A stretch of 64,000 nucleotides of DNA, taken from contig NC_064759.1 in NCBI RefSeq assembly GCF_011397635.1, positions 14,528,428-14,592,427 of the forward strand. Direction: 5' to 3'. The notes under the pieces were generated by a model. It was given only the letters and a program-made list of their open reading frames with translations. It did no database searches and had not been told where the DNA came from. Position numbers and translations under genes: made by a program. Origin of the DNA: Epinephelus fuscoguttatus. Taxonomy: Eukaryota > Chordata > Actinopteri > Perciformes > Serranidae. Shown in pieces: positions 39,801-53,657 of this stretch (position 1 is its first letter; each line of letters begins with the position of its first letter).

Positions 39801-41082
39801 TCTCTGTTGTGCCGTCATCCACCTCCTTCCAGAGAAGTCCCTCTCGCTTACCAGCCTTGCACACCAGAACCAGAGGTAGCATACAAACCACTCGTCGTTA
39901 CTCCTTCTTGTTGCGGCAGCAGCAGGTTTCCTGTCGATGCTGAATTCACCTTCAGCTGTATTCAAAGATGCCAGGCTATTTCTTTTGATTAACAGCTGGT
40001 GAGGTTGAGACAACCAATGTGGATCAAAGATGGGCTTCATCACTTTGCTGTGTTGATCGTGGTCTGATGGATTCCAGGCTGCTGGCAGGACTTCTACCTG
40101 AGGATGATGGAGGCAGATTCCCTCTCTGCCTCTGGCTGCTTTGATTCTGGAGATGGAGCTCAGCTTTAAGGGGACGGGGGAGTGAGGAGATCACCTTGAT
40201 GAAGAACACTCGCCTGCATTCTTTATCATACACAAAGTCAATGCTCATCAGATTGAGACTTTTTCCGGAAGGCTGGCCAACTATTTCATGACTGCGGCCA
40301 GCAAATGAATACAACTTAATTCAATCAGGAACAGACTTGAGTCCATTGCTCTTACAGGCCTTATGATTAGGGACAGGGAACAGCCAACTGTAGATACCTT
40401 GAGGAAATGGGGTGCAGGACAGGACATACAAACCACCACCTCTTCTTCTTTTTTCAGACAAACTGCTGGCATCTTCTCACTGTGTTGTTTCACAGTCTCT
40501 AAGAGGAATATGTAACGTTGACCTGAATCTGTGAGCTTCACTTTAAACATGAGAGAGCTGGATGACTTGAAGAACGGCTGTTTGTGTTTCCCTTTTGGTT
40601 GACAAGGCTTGAATCTTCAGGTCTTGAAGCTGTTGACTTGAGGAAGGAAAAGACATAACAGAACACTGTTAGCTTTGACATCTGATGGTGGCTATGGAAC
40701 AGGAACCATGAGGGTGCCTCCCTGATCTGGTTCTGTGACTTCTTGGCCTTTTAGTGCTCAGATTAAATGTTAACCCCAAACTTTAACTGTTCACTCACAT
40801 TCCTGGCATTATAAATGTAGTTAGGGCGTTAGGTTAATGTACAATATGTGAGTGACAATGTGTGCAGACTCCTCGTGTTTATCTGAGCGTGATCTGAGTC
40901 AGAAACTACATCTGGAAGGTATTCTAGCATGTTTCTTTCTAAATGGGTCTTTTATAGTTGTTAAGTCTGCCAGCTACTCTATCTGAACAGGCTGAGGTGT
41001 CTGAAGTGCAGTGCATTGTATATGTAAGGATCCATGATGGTCCCTTAACGTCTCCCTTCATGGCACTAACCCCCCACCCCCC
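36867..41082 (-). other. Probable leng8 3' UTR or downstream region
   Basis: Minus-strand AATAAA signals lie at 39520-39525 and 36867-36872, so the leng8 3' UTR may be 1.6 or 4.2 kb long. A 132-codon open frame at 39645-40043 and two neighbours at 40024-40314 and 40281-40550 show no family resemblance. They lack splice or start context that I trust, so I leave them unannotated. A run of about 21 A occurs at 37429-37449. Confidence 0.45.
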
Positions 41083-44000
41083 TCAGGAAGCAGCCAAAGT
41101 GGCTGTGCTGGCTTTGCAGTCTATCTTTTGGGGGTCATAGGGACAGAAGGTGACACCTAGCCCAGTAAGAAAGGCCATACAGGAGTCTAAACAAGAGAAG
41201 CCCAGATTGGACTGCACATACTGCACCGGCAAGTCGGGCCTGAACCTGCGGAGAGAAATGGGGATGTTGTAAGTCATGCGCACCTAAAATGAGGATTCAA
41301 AATGTGCAAACATATCTGTCTGGAACGGTACTTACGTTTTGACTATGGCCCGAAGAGCAACCTTTCTTTCCCTCTCTACAAACTTGTCAATGAGGTATGA
41401 AGCCATGCGCGGGGCTTCCTGGTACAGCTTAAAGAAACGGCGATAGTTTCCTAATGCCCAGGCAGCGCGTAGTGCAAGAGCATGAGACACACACTCATCT
41501 GCCCGCAGCGCCGGGGTCAAGTACACCAACTCAGTGGTCAGATCTGGAGGGGAAGATGAAGGACAGAGGTAAAACATGAAGGTAAAGGCAGAAAGGGTGA
41601 CAACGTGTATGTGATGCATCATAGCGACTGAGAAGAAAACAATGAAAGCATACCTCCAGAGTTTTTAGTGAAGATGTAATACATCAATCTATATGCTGTG
41701 AACTCTCCAATGTTCTCTGAGGGATTGTCCTTATACAGGGCCTTCAGCTGGGTCTGGCACTGGTTGAACTCTTCATGGTCTCCCTGATCACAATTAACAT
41801 TCAGCCACTATTAAAAAATGTCCTGTCATCAGTTCAAGCGACTGCACTACTTATAAAAGGAAAACAGACTCACCTTTTCCAGAGCAATGCGAGCATGACA
41901 CTCGTACACTTCCACTGTGAAGTCAGTACGAACTCCTTGGACCTGGGTCATGATGGGGAAAATACACAAATTAAGAATAGTAAGGAAGAACACATCCCAG
42001 AAGGACAAAGTCAAAAGGGACAAATGAAAACATTTTTGAAGATAACTAACCGTGAGGTCCTGTCGTATAGACTTCATCTGTTCGCAGGCGTAGGTGTAGT
42101 CCTGGTGGGTTTTCCAGTGGACTTTCACAGCCTGCAGAGACTTCCTCAGGACCTGGGTAATAAACAAGTGCAGAAACAGATCAAAATCTGGATCTTGATC
42201 TTCTGTGATGCAAAAGGAGACATAAATGGACTCAAAGGTTTCATTTTATGTGATTTCCGTCTTCTCTTTTTCTTCTATTTGCATGGTATAAAGCTTGCTG
42301 AAAAACGGACTTACAAGGAAGAGCACAACTTACATGTACAGGGCGCACAGTGGAGGGATCCGGGGCACAGGTGAGCCTCAGGTAAGGCTTGGTAATATCC
42401 TGGCATGTTCCCACAATGGGGCAGTCCTCCCAGCTGAGGCCCTCCTGTGTCCCATCAGGTAAGTCCAGGGCATTGATGGAGAGAACCAGGGGCTCTGAGC
42501 GAAGCTGCTTGTGGAAACGAGCCGCTCTGCTCTGCTTCTTGGCCTCTCTGTTGGGGTCGTGGAAATCCAGACCAGCGTTGCCACCTTTTCTTTTCTTTCC
42601 CACAGCTCCATTGGAATCATCCATGTTTCTGGGAATGATAAGATAAAGGTTATTCACAAGCTATCCTTCTGCTATGAGAGTTGAAGCAGTAAGCCTTCCT
42701 TAATAGTGATCAATAACAGTGATCAAAGAGAATAGTGGGGGCCTGATCAGACAGTTCAGTTTTTGTAACAACATTTATTTATTTACCGCCTTCCTCTGTT
42801 TGCCTTTCCTCCTCTTCCTCTTCCTCGCTCTCCACCTCCACGGCCTCTTTCCCTGTCATTACCACGACCACGTGCACCTCTCTGATTCCTTCGTGACAGC
42901 TGAGGTCGGAGGTCACTGGAGATGCTGCTGTCTGACTGTGAGCCAGAATCACTGGGAGCACAGAGACCAAAACATTAAAAAAAAAAAAAACAACAGGAAA
43001 CCAACAGTAATCAGAGGAAAAGGTGGAGAAATGTCTTACCTGCGTCTATGCCTTTGGTTGCTGCGGTCCCTGTGTCGGCCATGGGAGGGGGATGGAGAGC
43101 GGGAGGAGGATCGGGAAGAACTAGAAGATGGACTCCTCTGAGAAAATACATTCCTGTAGTGGCCCAGTCTGTGTCCACCACCCCTGCCTCTTGACGATGC
43201 AGCCATTGTACTTCCACCACGGCTAATTGAGCCATCTGATGACCTCTGGGATGAAACAGCTTCCCAACGAGACTGCTTGACCTTTAGTCTACAGAAAAAG
43301 GAAAAAAAAAAGACCCAAATCACAATATGTTCAACCTGCAGGCAACAAGTCACAAGAATCCAGAACAAGTCAGAGCAAAGAAATGCATCAACAAAGACTG
43401 TTGCAGTGGAACTTATTGAAAACAAACCCAGAAATTAACTCTGTACTCAACTGAAACCACATCATAATACAGTTGACTGATCTTTGTTTAATCTACAAAG
43501 CTCATGTTTAGTAGCTTAGACAACAATCAATATATACACTAGGCAAACATTAATCCACTCCTGAACTCACTCTGGCAATGGCTCACGAGTCCAATCAATG
43601 GTGTAAGCAGAGCCATCCTTCAGCCGGTCCTGCAGAACTTCTTTCAGCACCTTCTCTGTACGATCTTTGTCTTCCTCTGTCTCACAGGCTGTGAAACAGC
43701 GCTGCACGTACTCCTTCATAGCCTGGGGCCAGTCCTGGGGTCTGGAGAGAAAGCACTGGAGTCAAAATATTATCCACAGACTCTCTTATCTAAATCTGTA
43801 GAAACAGATCAGTTCTCACCGTGTCTGAGCCCCTCCAGGTGCAGCGCTGGCAGAACCCGGGGAGGAAGGAGTTGGATTCAATCCTGAGGGCTGCTCGCCT
43901 GGAGGGAAGGTCTGATTGGACAATGGAGAACACTGAACCTGATAGGGCCTCTTGTGAATATTGAACTTCACTGCAGCTGTCCCAGGTGCCTCTGTGGGGG

Positions 44001-45905
44001 AAAAAATATAAGACACATTGGACACAAAACTAGGAGATAGTCACGGTGGTGTTTCTTCTTTCTGTCCAGCCTTCTTTAACTAACTAAATAACCACGATTA
44101 GGTTCATAGGAACCAAACAGTGAGATTCAAAAGAACTTCTATTTTTTGTATGAAGAATTTGAATATCTGGATTCAGAGCATAGAACCACAACATTTATCC
44201 TTTAAACCTCAAAGCCCCCCTCTCACACCAAGCTCCTCCTTACAGGATGTTGCTGATTGGTCAATCATTAGACATGGAGCTCTATGATTGATATATACAA
44301 CTGTTGCTAAGTCAAACACCTGGCTGTCTGTTCTTCTTAAATTTCTGTGTAGAGTGCTCCTGGTACAGAGATGCTCTCAGCTTCTCTCTTGCAGTAATAA
44401 TCCTTGGCATGTTCATGGCAAGAAGACCTTCTCCCTCACTTTGTTCTTGCATGTGAATGTGCTTTCTAATTATAAGTAATGTTTTCTTTGGCTAAAATTA
44501 ACATATTTGTTAGATACTGATTGTGTAAATAACAGTTTTCTTCAACAAGAGGAACATTTTGTTTGACTAAAACTGACATCTGGTTTAAATCCCAGCATAA
44601 CCCACATTCCCCCCTCTGTCCATACTGTCTAAATCCTGCAGTGACAATAATGGTCTTATATAGTCTTTAGTTACAGTTAAAACAAGTCTGTGATTACTTA
44701 CTCAAATGCAAACATGTAAATAGTAGCAATAACGAGCTGCATCAGATAAAAGTGAAGTAATTCAGTTGAAGACATGTTAGATGTCAGCTACCCCACAAAA
44801 GAGCAACTCTTACGTTTCATGCGGTGCCACAGTTGCTGTCCTTGTTTTTGGTTTTTGTTTTTGTTTGCCTCTCCTCTGCCAAGCCCTGGTACATACTGGC
44901 CTGGCTGCTGTTGCTGCTGGGAGGGATTCTGAGAGGGCTGATAGGTGTTCTGTGCCTGGAAGCCCTGTCCATAGTTAGACCTTCCCTGGGAATGATTGTA
45001 AACTTGCATTTGGTTGGGGTCACCAGGTGGGTATGGCATGGAGTTATTGGCACTGTAAGCATTTTGTGATGGAGGAGGGGGGTACTGGGAGTTCGGAGGA
45101 GGAGGAATAGGTGGGGGTGGAGGGGGAGGGGGTTTCTCTGTGGTGGTTGGGCTCTGGGGTGGCTGGGGAGTAGCAGGGGGAGGAGGCTGAGGTTGGGAGG
45201 GGTAGCCAGGGGACTGGTCTTCCATTCCAGGCACCGGGGGAGGCTATGAAGACAGAGAAAGGAAAATCGCTGTTAAAGCAACTTTTCGCTAGAAGCTACA
45301 GAAATGCCTGGGGAATGAAGTTGCCATGCCCCGTATATTAATTTTACATACTACTACTGACACACGATTACAAAATGAGTTTATCTAAACAGGTTTGATA
45401 GGGTCACTGCTCATGTCCAGTGACTGGGGCATTACTTTGTCAGGTGCTCTTACTTCTAGCTTTGTAAAATCTACAGGGTAAGGGACAAAACTTCATCAGT
45501 TAAGTACATGATTACACATGTGATGTAATTAAATGGTGGATAACTACATATTCTTGTCATGTACCTGTCCATTAGAGGTAGGAGTTCCGGGGTAAGGCCC
45601 TGGGGGTACACCATACTGATTTGGTGGATAAGCAGCTCCATACTGAAAATTCAGAGAAACCCATGTTGACATCACAGAGCCATCTCCTTATTTCTCAGCA
45701 TTAGATGCTTACTGAGTTGAATGCAGTAGATGCATTGATGTTAAGTGTTATAATGGTAAGACACTGACAAGAACAAAATGATTTTCTGTACTTACTGGAC
45801 CCATGGGGTAGTAGTAATTATAAGGGTACGTGTATCCAGGATAATGCTGCTGAGTTTGCTGGTACCATGGATAGTACTGCTGCTGCTGCTGCTGTTGCTG
45901 TTGCT

Positions 45906-45940
<35 letters not shown>

Positions 45941-47233
45941 TGTTGCATGGCAGCAGAGTCAGTCACTGCTGGCTGAAACTGACCAGCCTGAAATAACACA
46001 CATGCATATATAGACTTGTTATTTTAGACCAGAAGAGAGATGAAGTCTTCTAGCAGGGACAAAAATGAATAATGCTGCATAACATAAAAGAAATGTCTAG
46101 GAAACCATTAAAAAACAAAATCGCAACCTACACTGGTATTATTGTTATGCAGATGACGAATAGAGTCAAACGTACTCAGGATACACACATGCCTTCACTA
46201 TATATGCAGCCCACAATTTAATGGTAGTTGATCAGATTTTTTATTTACTCATTTAAATGCTCTTTGTCCACATTTGTATTTTTAAATCTCGGGTTGTAAT
46301 CAGATAGCCTAACACAAATTTCAATGCCAGGTGTAAAAAAACAAGGACGCACATAGAGATCAAACACACACCTCTGCCGTTGCTGTCCTGTTGGCTTGAG
46401 TAGTCTTAGAAGAGCTCTGACTTTTGCTAATGGACGCCAGTGCTTGTCTTGCTTTCTCCCATTCTGGGTTTTCGTGAACCTGGCTGTCTCCAGAACCACC
46501 ATACGACCTGCCACAAACAGAGGATGATGAGTGTTTATAGGAATTTCAATGCTCTGCTTTGATCATCAGCACATGCAAAACTCTTCTGGTTATAATGGCA
46601 TTCAAATGACACAAATACTTAATGTGTATCATGTTACCAGTTTATTCTAAATTAGGATTTTGCTGCCCAAGTCAACGTTTGCTGTCGTGTCTGGCAGGTT
46701 AAAAAGATTCCAACCGTTAACTGTGACCTACTTAACCGTTGACTTGTCTTAAATATAACCGTTGGCTAACGTTAGTTAATCTTCTTGGATAACGTAAAGC
46801 CAAGCGGCTATCCATTATTACTGTTAGCATGTGGTTGCGAAGCCTGACTATATTTATCAAAAGAAAGTGTGTGCTGCATTGATATTATCAAAGTTAGCAG
46901 CACCAAACTCTATCGACAGTAACTAAATATGACATTAATACAATGGTAAGGTGTATTAACGTAAACAGCTAACATGTTAGCTTTCTGTTATCCAAACCAA
47001 TGGCCTATCTGTAGCTGGGTATGCTAACACTTGTCAACACCCTCAACTGAGCTAATTATCCTTGACTCAAGATTATTGCTAGCCACCTTTACCATACCAT
47101 ACAAAATATAAACGTTATGGTCTCAAGTTATTTAACATTTATTTATTTCCCCGTGTGTTGTTGGTCTTCTGTGGCTGGAACAAGCGACCTACCAGTTTGT
47201 TGTAGGGGTTACTTGTGTCGTGTTGGCCGCCAT
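41083..47233 (-). CDS. leng8: Leukocyte receptor cluster member 8 homolog (SAC3/GANP family)
   Basis: Fifteen coding exons: 47193-47233, 46372-46507, 45796-45987, 45565-45642, 44814-45243, 43820-43991, 43571-43741, 43040-43288, 42787-42951, 42334-42628, 42051-42152, 41874-41942, 41654-41783, 41336-41543, 41083-41245. They total 2601 nt and encode 866 aa. LENG8 is a nuclear protein related to yeast Thp3 and linked to mRNA processing, export or retention. Family landmarks are [20 protein letters not shown] at the N terminus, [35 protein letters not shown], an Arg/Ser-rich stretch ([18 protein letters not shown]), an RGRGG stretch, and the C-terminal SAC3/PCI-like domain from [20 protein letters not shown] to [10 protein letters not shown]. 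Exon 45796-45987 encodes 23 consecutive Gln; exon 44814-45243 is rich in Pro and Gln. The start MAANTTQV matches the family N terminus. Confidence 0.96.
45877..45945 (-). repeat. Polyglutamine-coding CAG/CAA tract in leng8
   Basis: Twenty-three consecutive Gln codons, mixed CAG and CAA, lie just before [10 protein letters not shown]. Mixed codons make slippage less likely than in a pure CAG run. The tract enlarges a short Gln run that I recall at the same place in mammalian LENG8. Confidence 0.95.
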
Positions 47234-47420
47234 TTCGCCACTGACTGTGGTTAGCGTTAGAAAGCTAACGCTTATACAGCTGTTTGCTAGCTAAGCTAGC
47301 CGGCTAACGTCGTTAGCGTTAGCTCTCCTGCTACCTCTAAAGCAAAACGTAAACAAGATGAAGGCCGACACGATGATCGACAGATTACAAGAGGAGCAGT
47401 CAACCAACCGACACTAACGT
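47234..47420 (-). promoter_or_regulatory. leng8 5' UTR and promoter region
   Basis: Directly upstream of the leng8 ATG, on the minus strand, are GGCGAAATGGCGGCC-type text and GC-richer sequence (GCTAACG repeats) than in the flanks. The transcription start is not marked by a TATA box. The placement is inferred. Confidence 0.4.
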
Positions 47421-50400
47421 CAATTTATCTAAACAATCAAACACTAAAATGTTTTGATTAAATGTGCAGATGAAGTGAACAGTCGCATATTTGCTTCCTT
47501 CTTCGTTGACGACCAACTTCCTCTGACCAGACTGTGGAGATACAAAATGGCAGATAAGTAACTGGCCAAGTCAAGTGACGCTGTGGTTTTACAGTTTCTT
47601 TGCCCACAGTACAGTCTCTCAGGCAAAGCCTACACCCTTCCCTTCCTGCCGTATGCCCCGCCCCCTAAGGTTCAACCAATTAAATACTTGGCTCCAGGCT
47701 CAGATCGGAGCCGGATTCGTCTACTAGCTTGTCAATCATAATGGGACGGGGTTGTCATGTCTGACAGGCTGAGCACAGGACTGCAGTTTATGAAGGTTTC
47801 CACACTTTCCTCAAGTAGGTGACAAGGAAAAGAAAACTAATCAGTATCAAAAGAATACTTTATTGATCCCCGGGGACAAACTGTGATTCGTCACAGTCGC
47901 TCTAATGTCAAGCAAAGACAATTATAGAAGTATATGAAAAATAAAAGTAAAAATATGTGCATTTTGCTTCAGTTTTCACACTCGTGTGTTAAATATTTAA
48001 AAGTATATAATTTGTGTAATATGCTGAGTATGTAAGGTTTAAAATTCTATTTACCAAAGTGCATTATACCACAATGTACAACACAAAATATACATAAATA
48101 TTTATAAGAGTACGAAATACCATCCCAGAGGCTGATCTCAACAGAACGCCTAATCACCAGAAAATGATGGCATTGTATGTTTCTGCAAACCATGGATATG
48201 CTACATTTGTATGTGTCATACATACAATCTAGTTCTGATTACATATACCTGTAAGACTTCAATTAATAGCCCAGGCTATTATTTGTTTAAATCACTGCAC
48301 TAAACAGGCTTATATATGGGACAGGCGTCTATATAGATCAGGCCTTTAATTCCTTTTACTCAAAACTGTTGCTCAGCACAGTTGGAGCATACAGTCAAAT
48401 AGCTTTTGTGAACCAGTGTGAATATTACTAAATATTAATTAATCTAGCTCTGACATCAGAGAGGATTACAGCACCTGGCATACCAACACAACACCACTTT
48501 ATCCTGTTAAAACAATATTCATAATTTGGATTACTTTTTATGAAAAATCCTTTTGATTCTTTTGATCAGTGGACCCTTACACACTAAAGGAATATGAATA
48601 ACTTCCGGGTAATTGAGGAATGGACACATATTCTGACTTTGTGACAGCTTCAGAGGAAGGGAGGCTTGTTTTTCATCATATCCATTAATCTGAATGAATT
48701 AGGTCTTCTCTGATGGTCATGGTTTCAGTAAAACTAACTTTATAATTGAGTTGTGGAGAATCTAACCAAGCTTACGTTGTGTGTAGCATGTCCATATTGA
48801 CAAAAGTTCAAACATTTATATCTACATGTTAGCTCAAGTGGGTAGCCAACAACCCAATTTTATATATTCAAAGAACTCGTGTCTAATAAACTGCTTGGCA
48901 AACAGACCGGGCATCTTATTGAGATAGGCCTTTATTTGTCCAAATGTGTAGCCACACCAGGCAAGTAAAGGGGACTGACCGTTTAATTGGGACTTGGCTT
49001 TTTATTCAAGATTGGTCTTGGTAGGAATAAATCAAGATACTGATAAATATTGCACCAGTCATTGCACAGTTAAGCCAGTGTTACAATGAAGTATTGTACC
49101 TTTAAGTCCCTGTTGCATAATAGATACATTATGGGATCATAACTGCTGGGAATGAATGGATGGATGAATTAAGTGTTGGTGCCAGTCTGTTGACTCAGAG
49201 TGTCTGACAGTCCCAGGGAGGAGTTCTAAAGTTTGATGGCCACGGGCAGGAATGACTTCCTGTGACACACTGGAGAGCATCTCCAGGAAATTATTGTACT
49301 CTAATCACAAATTAGAGTAAATATAAAATAAACAAATAACACAAATTATACGTCTAATCCCCAATTAATGTTTAATAATTTCAATATCAGATGTTGTAAG
49401 TCCATGTGTTGCCAACATGACACCATTTAAGCTAAACACTTGATTTGACTGACCATATTTGCAAGGCATCGATTATTTTATATGATACAATACAATTTAT
49501 GTTTTTACTTTGTGTTTTTAAAAATGTATAGATCTCATGCATCAGGGTAGGCTATATGCATTTTCCCTCTTACCTTCCTGTAAAGCACACACAGCTGCAG
49601 GATGTGTGCGTGAGGGTTACAGAGAGGGGAGTCATATCCTGTCTCTCCCACACTTGATCACCCAAACGTTTCCCAGCTTTTGGAAGTCTCTATGGATTGC
49701 AAAACACTCATAGAACTTATTCTGTCATGTGTATCTTGTTTTTCTTGGAAGTGAGAGTGTTGCACTTCCTTTTAATACTAACATACTATAACATAAACAT
49801 CCTTAATATGACAGATAACTCGATGCCTTCCTTTTAAATCTACATTATAACTGAATAATGTCATACTTCAGTCGGCACTATCTTACCTGATGTCAGGATT
49901 CACAGCTTTCAAATAAATTAAACACTGTATTGTAATTTCCAGACAATTCCTCACAGTGAATGATACCATGTGCTCATTTAATGAATAAATTGTCCCCATT
50001 GTCGTCTTGTTGGCTACATCATCACACAAATATGTTGAGCATTTGTGACAAGAGCTCACAAACAATGACTCACTACCCTCCACCATTGTCTGAATACCTG
50101 GTGTTTGGTAATGCTTCTGTTTCTTTAACCCCAGAGAGGAAGCTGAATAATGTGGACTCTTAAATAGCATCTGTACTCCACTCCTGTTGTCGGTCCACAT
50201 TCATGTTTACTCCAGTAATTTTATAGATGATTCCTTACATGTTTGTTGTGTAAGAGCGGGGGTTAAATATGAGAGTTAATTATACAACTGACTGACTGAA
50301 AAATGAAAAATATGCTGTTGACAGCTAAGTGATGTAACATAGAGGGGTTAACCTCACTGACTGCATTCTGTTATGATATTAGTCAAGTCTAAGTCAGAGC

Positions 50401-52500
50401 CTTCTGAAGAATTTCATTGAAATTTGTTGGGTATTTAAAACGTTTAAAGTTTTGAAATATATTTTTTGGGAATGTGGGTATTTTAGCAATCTTGTGGGTG
50501 TTAATGTTCAACAGCTAAAAACTCAAACATATTTTAGGGTAATTCCAAGATGTTTTAACACATTTAGAGAGTTTTAAACAGTATCCTATTTTGACATTCA
50601 TGTTGATGAATAAAACAGTAACATTCTGTTTCAGAATTTGGTTGACAATTCAGAAGTTTCCTGGAAATAACTGTACAACAGTACAAAATACAGGGAAAAT
50701 AGAGTCATAGCCGAGACAGGTAATTTAGTTTTGTGTTTATATAGTTTTAAAGGTCCAGTGTGTAGAATTTGGGAGCTTCTATCGGCATAAATGGAACATA
50801 ACATCCATGATTATGTTTTCATTAGTTTATCATCACTTCAAAATGAGAAATATTGTGTTTTCTTTAGGTTCAAATGAGCTGCTTATATCAACATACAGAG
50901 TGGGTTCTCTTCCATGGTGTCCATGTTGTTCTACAGTAGCCCAGAGTGGACAAATCAAACACTTTGCGCCTTTTTGCATCAGCCACCATAGTTCTCCTAC
51001 ACACCTGGCACATGTGGGATGTTTCAACATTAATATAATATAATAAAAAGACCAAAACCAACAACCAGTTGATCCTATATTAACAATAATTTTTGATACC
51101 CTGACCACAACTGTTTCCAACAACTACTGAAAACACATCACTGATCAGCCCTGCACTGGGTGAACTGTTCCTTCATTTCCACGATCATGGGTGTTGTCGA
51201 TTATTTGAGTCAGTACCAAATATGTTGTCCTGCTGCTGTAAAGACTGACTAGTACAAAAAAAGTGTATTATTCAATAGCTAAAAAACCCTACAAATTAAA
51301 AGCAAATCCCCAATACTCTTATCTGAGTGGTATTTGCTATAACAGTACCCAGATGCCACAGACACAGTGGGAGTTGGAAAGTATTGGTATTGAGAGACCA
51401 GTCAACATTGCACTGGTGTGCCCATGGTACAAGCAGGCAGTCCAAAATGCATCTAAGTCACTCTGACTGTTGTTAAAAATCTGCGGTGACCCAGTGCAGA
51501 CATTAACTTGCGTGAAAATGTCCCATAATTAAATGGCTGACTGAATAAATGACATATGAAAAGCTTAAGTAATTAAATCATTTTAGAAATTTACTTGTAG
51601 CCTGTTGACAGATCTTTGACTCTTGATCTTAGTATTGAATGCATGTATGTATATATGTGTGTGTGTATATATGTGTGTCTGTATGTAAATATATGCTCGC
51701 ATATACTGTATGTAAATGTATTCAATGGACATAAATGTGTAAAATCATTCACAATAAAAAGCAAACCAGAGCTGTGGCCACTCTTAGCTGAATGCGCTCA
51801 AACCTTTAAGGGCTATTAGTGTAAGCGTTTTGGTGTATTGTGGTATGTGTAGTATATGTACTGTGGTATGTGTAGGCTATTGTAGTGTGTGGATTGTGGT
51901 TTGTGTACTTTATTGTGCCTTCCATGTTTATAGTGTATTGTGGTTTTCTGATGTTTTAAACTGTATATTTTTAATAACATTCTAGGTCTACATGTAAAAG
52001 CCCAACTAGGGACAAGAGTTGAAAATTAGCAATAGCTATAAACTCTCAGTTCCATATTTTGTATTGAAACTATATTAAATTTCATCATCCCTAACAAATA
52101 AAATAAATGAAAAACAATCTTTTTTCCCCGCACCCCTCTTTTTTTTTATTTTTATTATTTATTTTTGTATTTTTTTAAATACATTTTTAAATTTGCTTAT
52201 ATTTTTTTGTTTTTATGTTTTAATTTATTTATTTTTTTTTGCTTTTTTTGTTTGTTTTTTTGTAAAAAATCTTATCATGAATTGCAAACTTGAAAATATG
52301 AAAATGTTTTAAAAAAATAATAAAGTATAACAATTTTGTTTTAAAATCTTATCTTTGTTTTTAAGGTTTTAAGTCGGATACACTTAAAAATGAAGATGAC
52401 GTCATCACGGTTACAATTTGATACTATTAACTGGATATTTTCACAACATACCTTTCATTCACATTAACTTCCAGTCCCTTACACACATCCTGTTGGTTAA
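47421..52500. other. Intergenic region between leng8 and cdc42ep5, no gene seen
   Basis: AT-rich DNA without a recognisable coding exon. Repeat fragments include a TACTTTATTGATCCCC motif near 47859, a GATGGCCACGGGCAGGAATG fragment near 49236, a family start at 50747 and a TATATGTGTGTG tract near 51650. A T-rich low-complexity block spans 52138-52262. Confidence 0.55.
50747..51010 (+). repeat. Interspersed repeat related to the 25295 element, one end
   Basis: It begins TTAAAGGTCCAGTGTGTAGA, matching the left end of the 25295 element. It continues with the related text GTGTTTTCTTTAGGTTC and AGCCCAGAGTGGACAAATCAAAC, after which the match fades. The right terminus is not seen. Confidence 0.6.
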
Positions 52501-52689
52501 TTAATAAACTGTGTCTCACTGTTATAACTTAACCTTAAATAAAACTCTGTTTAGAAGCAGTCTGTGGAAACTTCACTGTTACCCTCGTTTATATTTAACA
52601 GCGTCTGGTAAAGTCGACACAGATACTTTGATCCAACTCTCCCCAATAACTGTCGCGTCACTTCCTCACACCATGCCCATCCCTTTGGA

Positions 52690-52833
52690 AAAAAAAAAAA
52701 AATCACACAGACAAACGACGGCGAGAAAAAGAGCGAGGGAAAAGTCGAGGGGGGAAGCGAAAGTCAAAAAGCCAGATGAAAAATTTGGATACTGCGGAGC
52801 GAGCCAACCAAAGACCACGATATTCAATTTAAA
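52690..52833 (+). promoter_or_regulatory. Putative non-coding first exon of cdc42ep5
   Basis: A donor AAAG|GTAAGT-like site (TTTAAA|GTAAGT) occurs at 52833-52839. The cdc42ep5 coding exon begins with an acceptor at 53655, two bases before its ATG. These predict a 5' UTR exon ending at 52833. Its start is uncertain, anywhere in about 52500-52720. Confidence 0.5.
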
Positions 52834-53061
52834 GTAAGTTTTCTATACTTTGAATGTGTCGGTGACGCTCAGGCAGCTCAATTGATTAGTTTTACATTGA
52901 TCCAAACGACTCACTGCTTTGTCAATAAGTCTAACAGCGTGTGCTCTTCTTTAAAGTTACACATCATATATTTAACTAGTATAATATACAGTTGACTTTG
53001 ATATACATTGGAAAGTGTGGAGGGTTGGGGTAGGCCTGTGAGCCCCCTCCCCTCCCAAATC

Positions 53062-53062
<1 letters not shown>

Positions 53063-53098
<36 letters not shown>
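53063..53098. repeat. (CA)18 microsatellite in cdc42ep5 intron
   Basis: An uninterrupted CA dinucleotide run. Confidence 0.97.
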
Positions 53099-53099
<1 letters not shown>

Positions 53100-53657
53100 T
53101 AAAAAGACTGATCTCTTAAATATATCTGATGGTTTGCAGTGATGATATTGAAAGAGAAATTGTCATTGAAGTTGCTTAACCTGTTTGACATTATCAAATA
53201 TATTAGGTAATCTTGGCTTCCACCTTCTGTGATATCTGTTAACTTTAAGTGTTGCCTTTTTCCACACTTAAATCATAGTTTAATGGCCACCACACACACA
53301 GCCCAGTGGTTTCAGTGTTAAAGTTTCATTTTTTTCTGTAGAGAAAGTAACAGTCATGTTTTTGTCCGCACACACCCCTGAGGGTAGAGAAAAGTATGTG
53401 CTAGCGTTGCATGAGTGTCTCAAGTACAAGTCTCAGCATGGCCTTCGCAGCAGCTCCAGTGCCAGAATGCTCACTAGTGTCCCACAAAGTTGCACAACAT
53501 GGATGAAGTGTTGACGCTGCTCTGTCTTATCAGCCTCTGAGCTGCTTTCCTGCACCAATTTTTGTATACCGCTGTGTTATCTCATTTTAGAGTTAAGCTG
53601 TTCATGCTGTGCTATCAAATATAAACATGAATTCTCTCCCTCAATGTGTTCGTAGTC

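Noticed and set aside
39645-40043. 132-codon minus-strand frame with a hydrophobic stretch, possibly a membrane protein
   Set aside because: No family resemblance, no supporting splice or start signals, and it lies in probable leng8 3' UTR.
42719-43141. 140-codon plus-strand frame opposite leng8 exons
   Set aside because: It is the antisense shadow of the Arg/Gly- and Ser-rich leng8 exons.
45778-45996. Leucine-rich plus-strand frame
   Set aside because: It is the complement of the leng8 polyglutamine tract (CTG read as Leu).
53646-53657. Upstream in-frame ATG giving cdc42ep5 four more residues
   Set aside because: The splice acceptor at 53654-53655 removes this ATG from the mRNA, and the family begins with MP.
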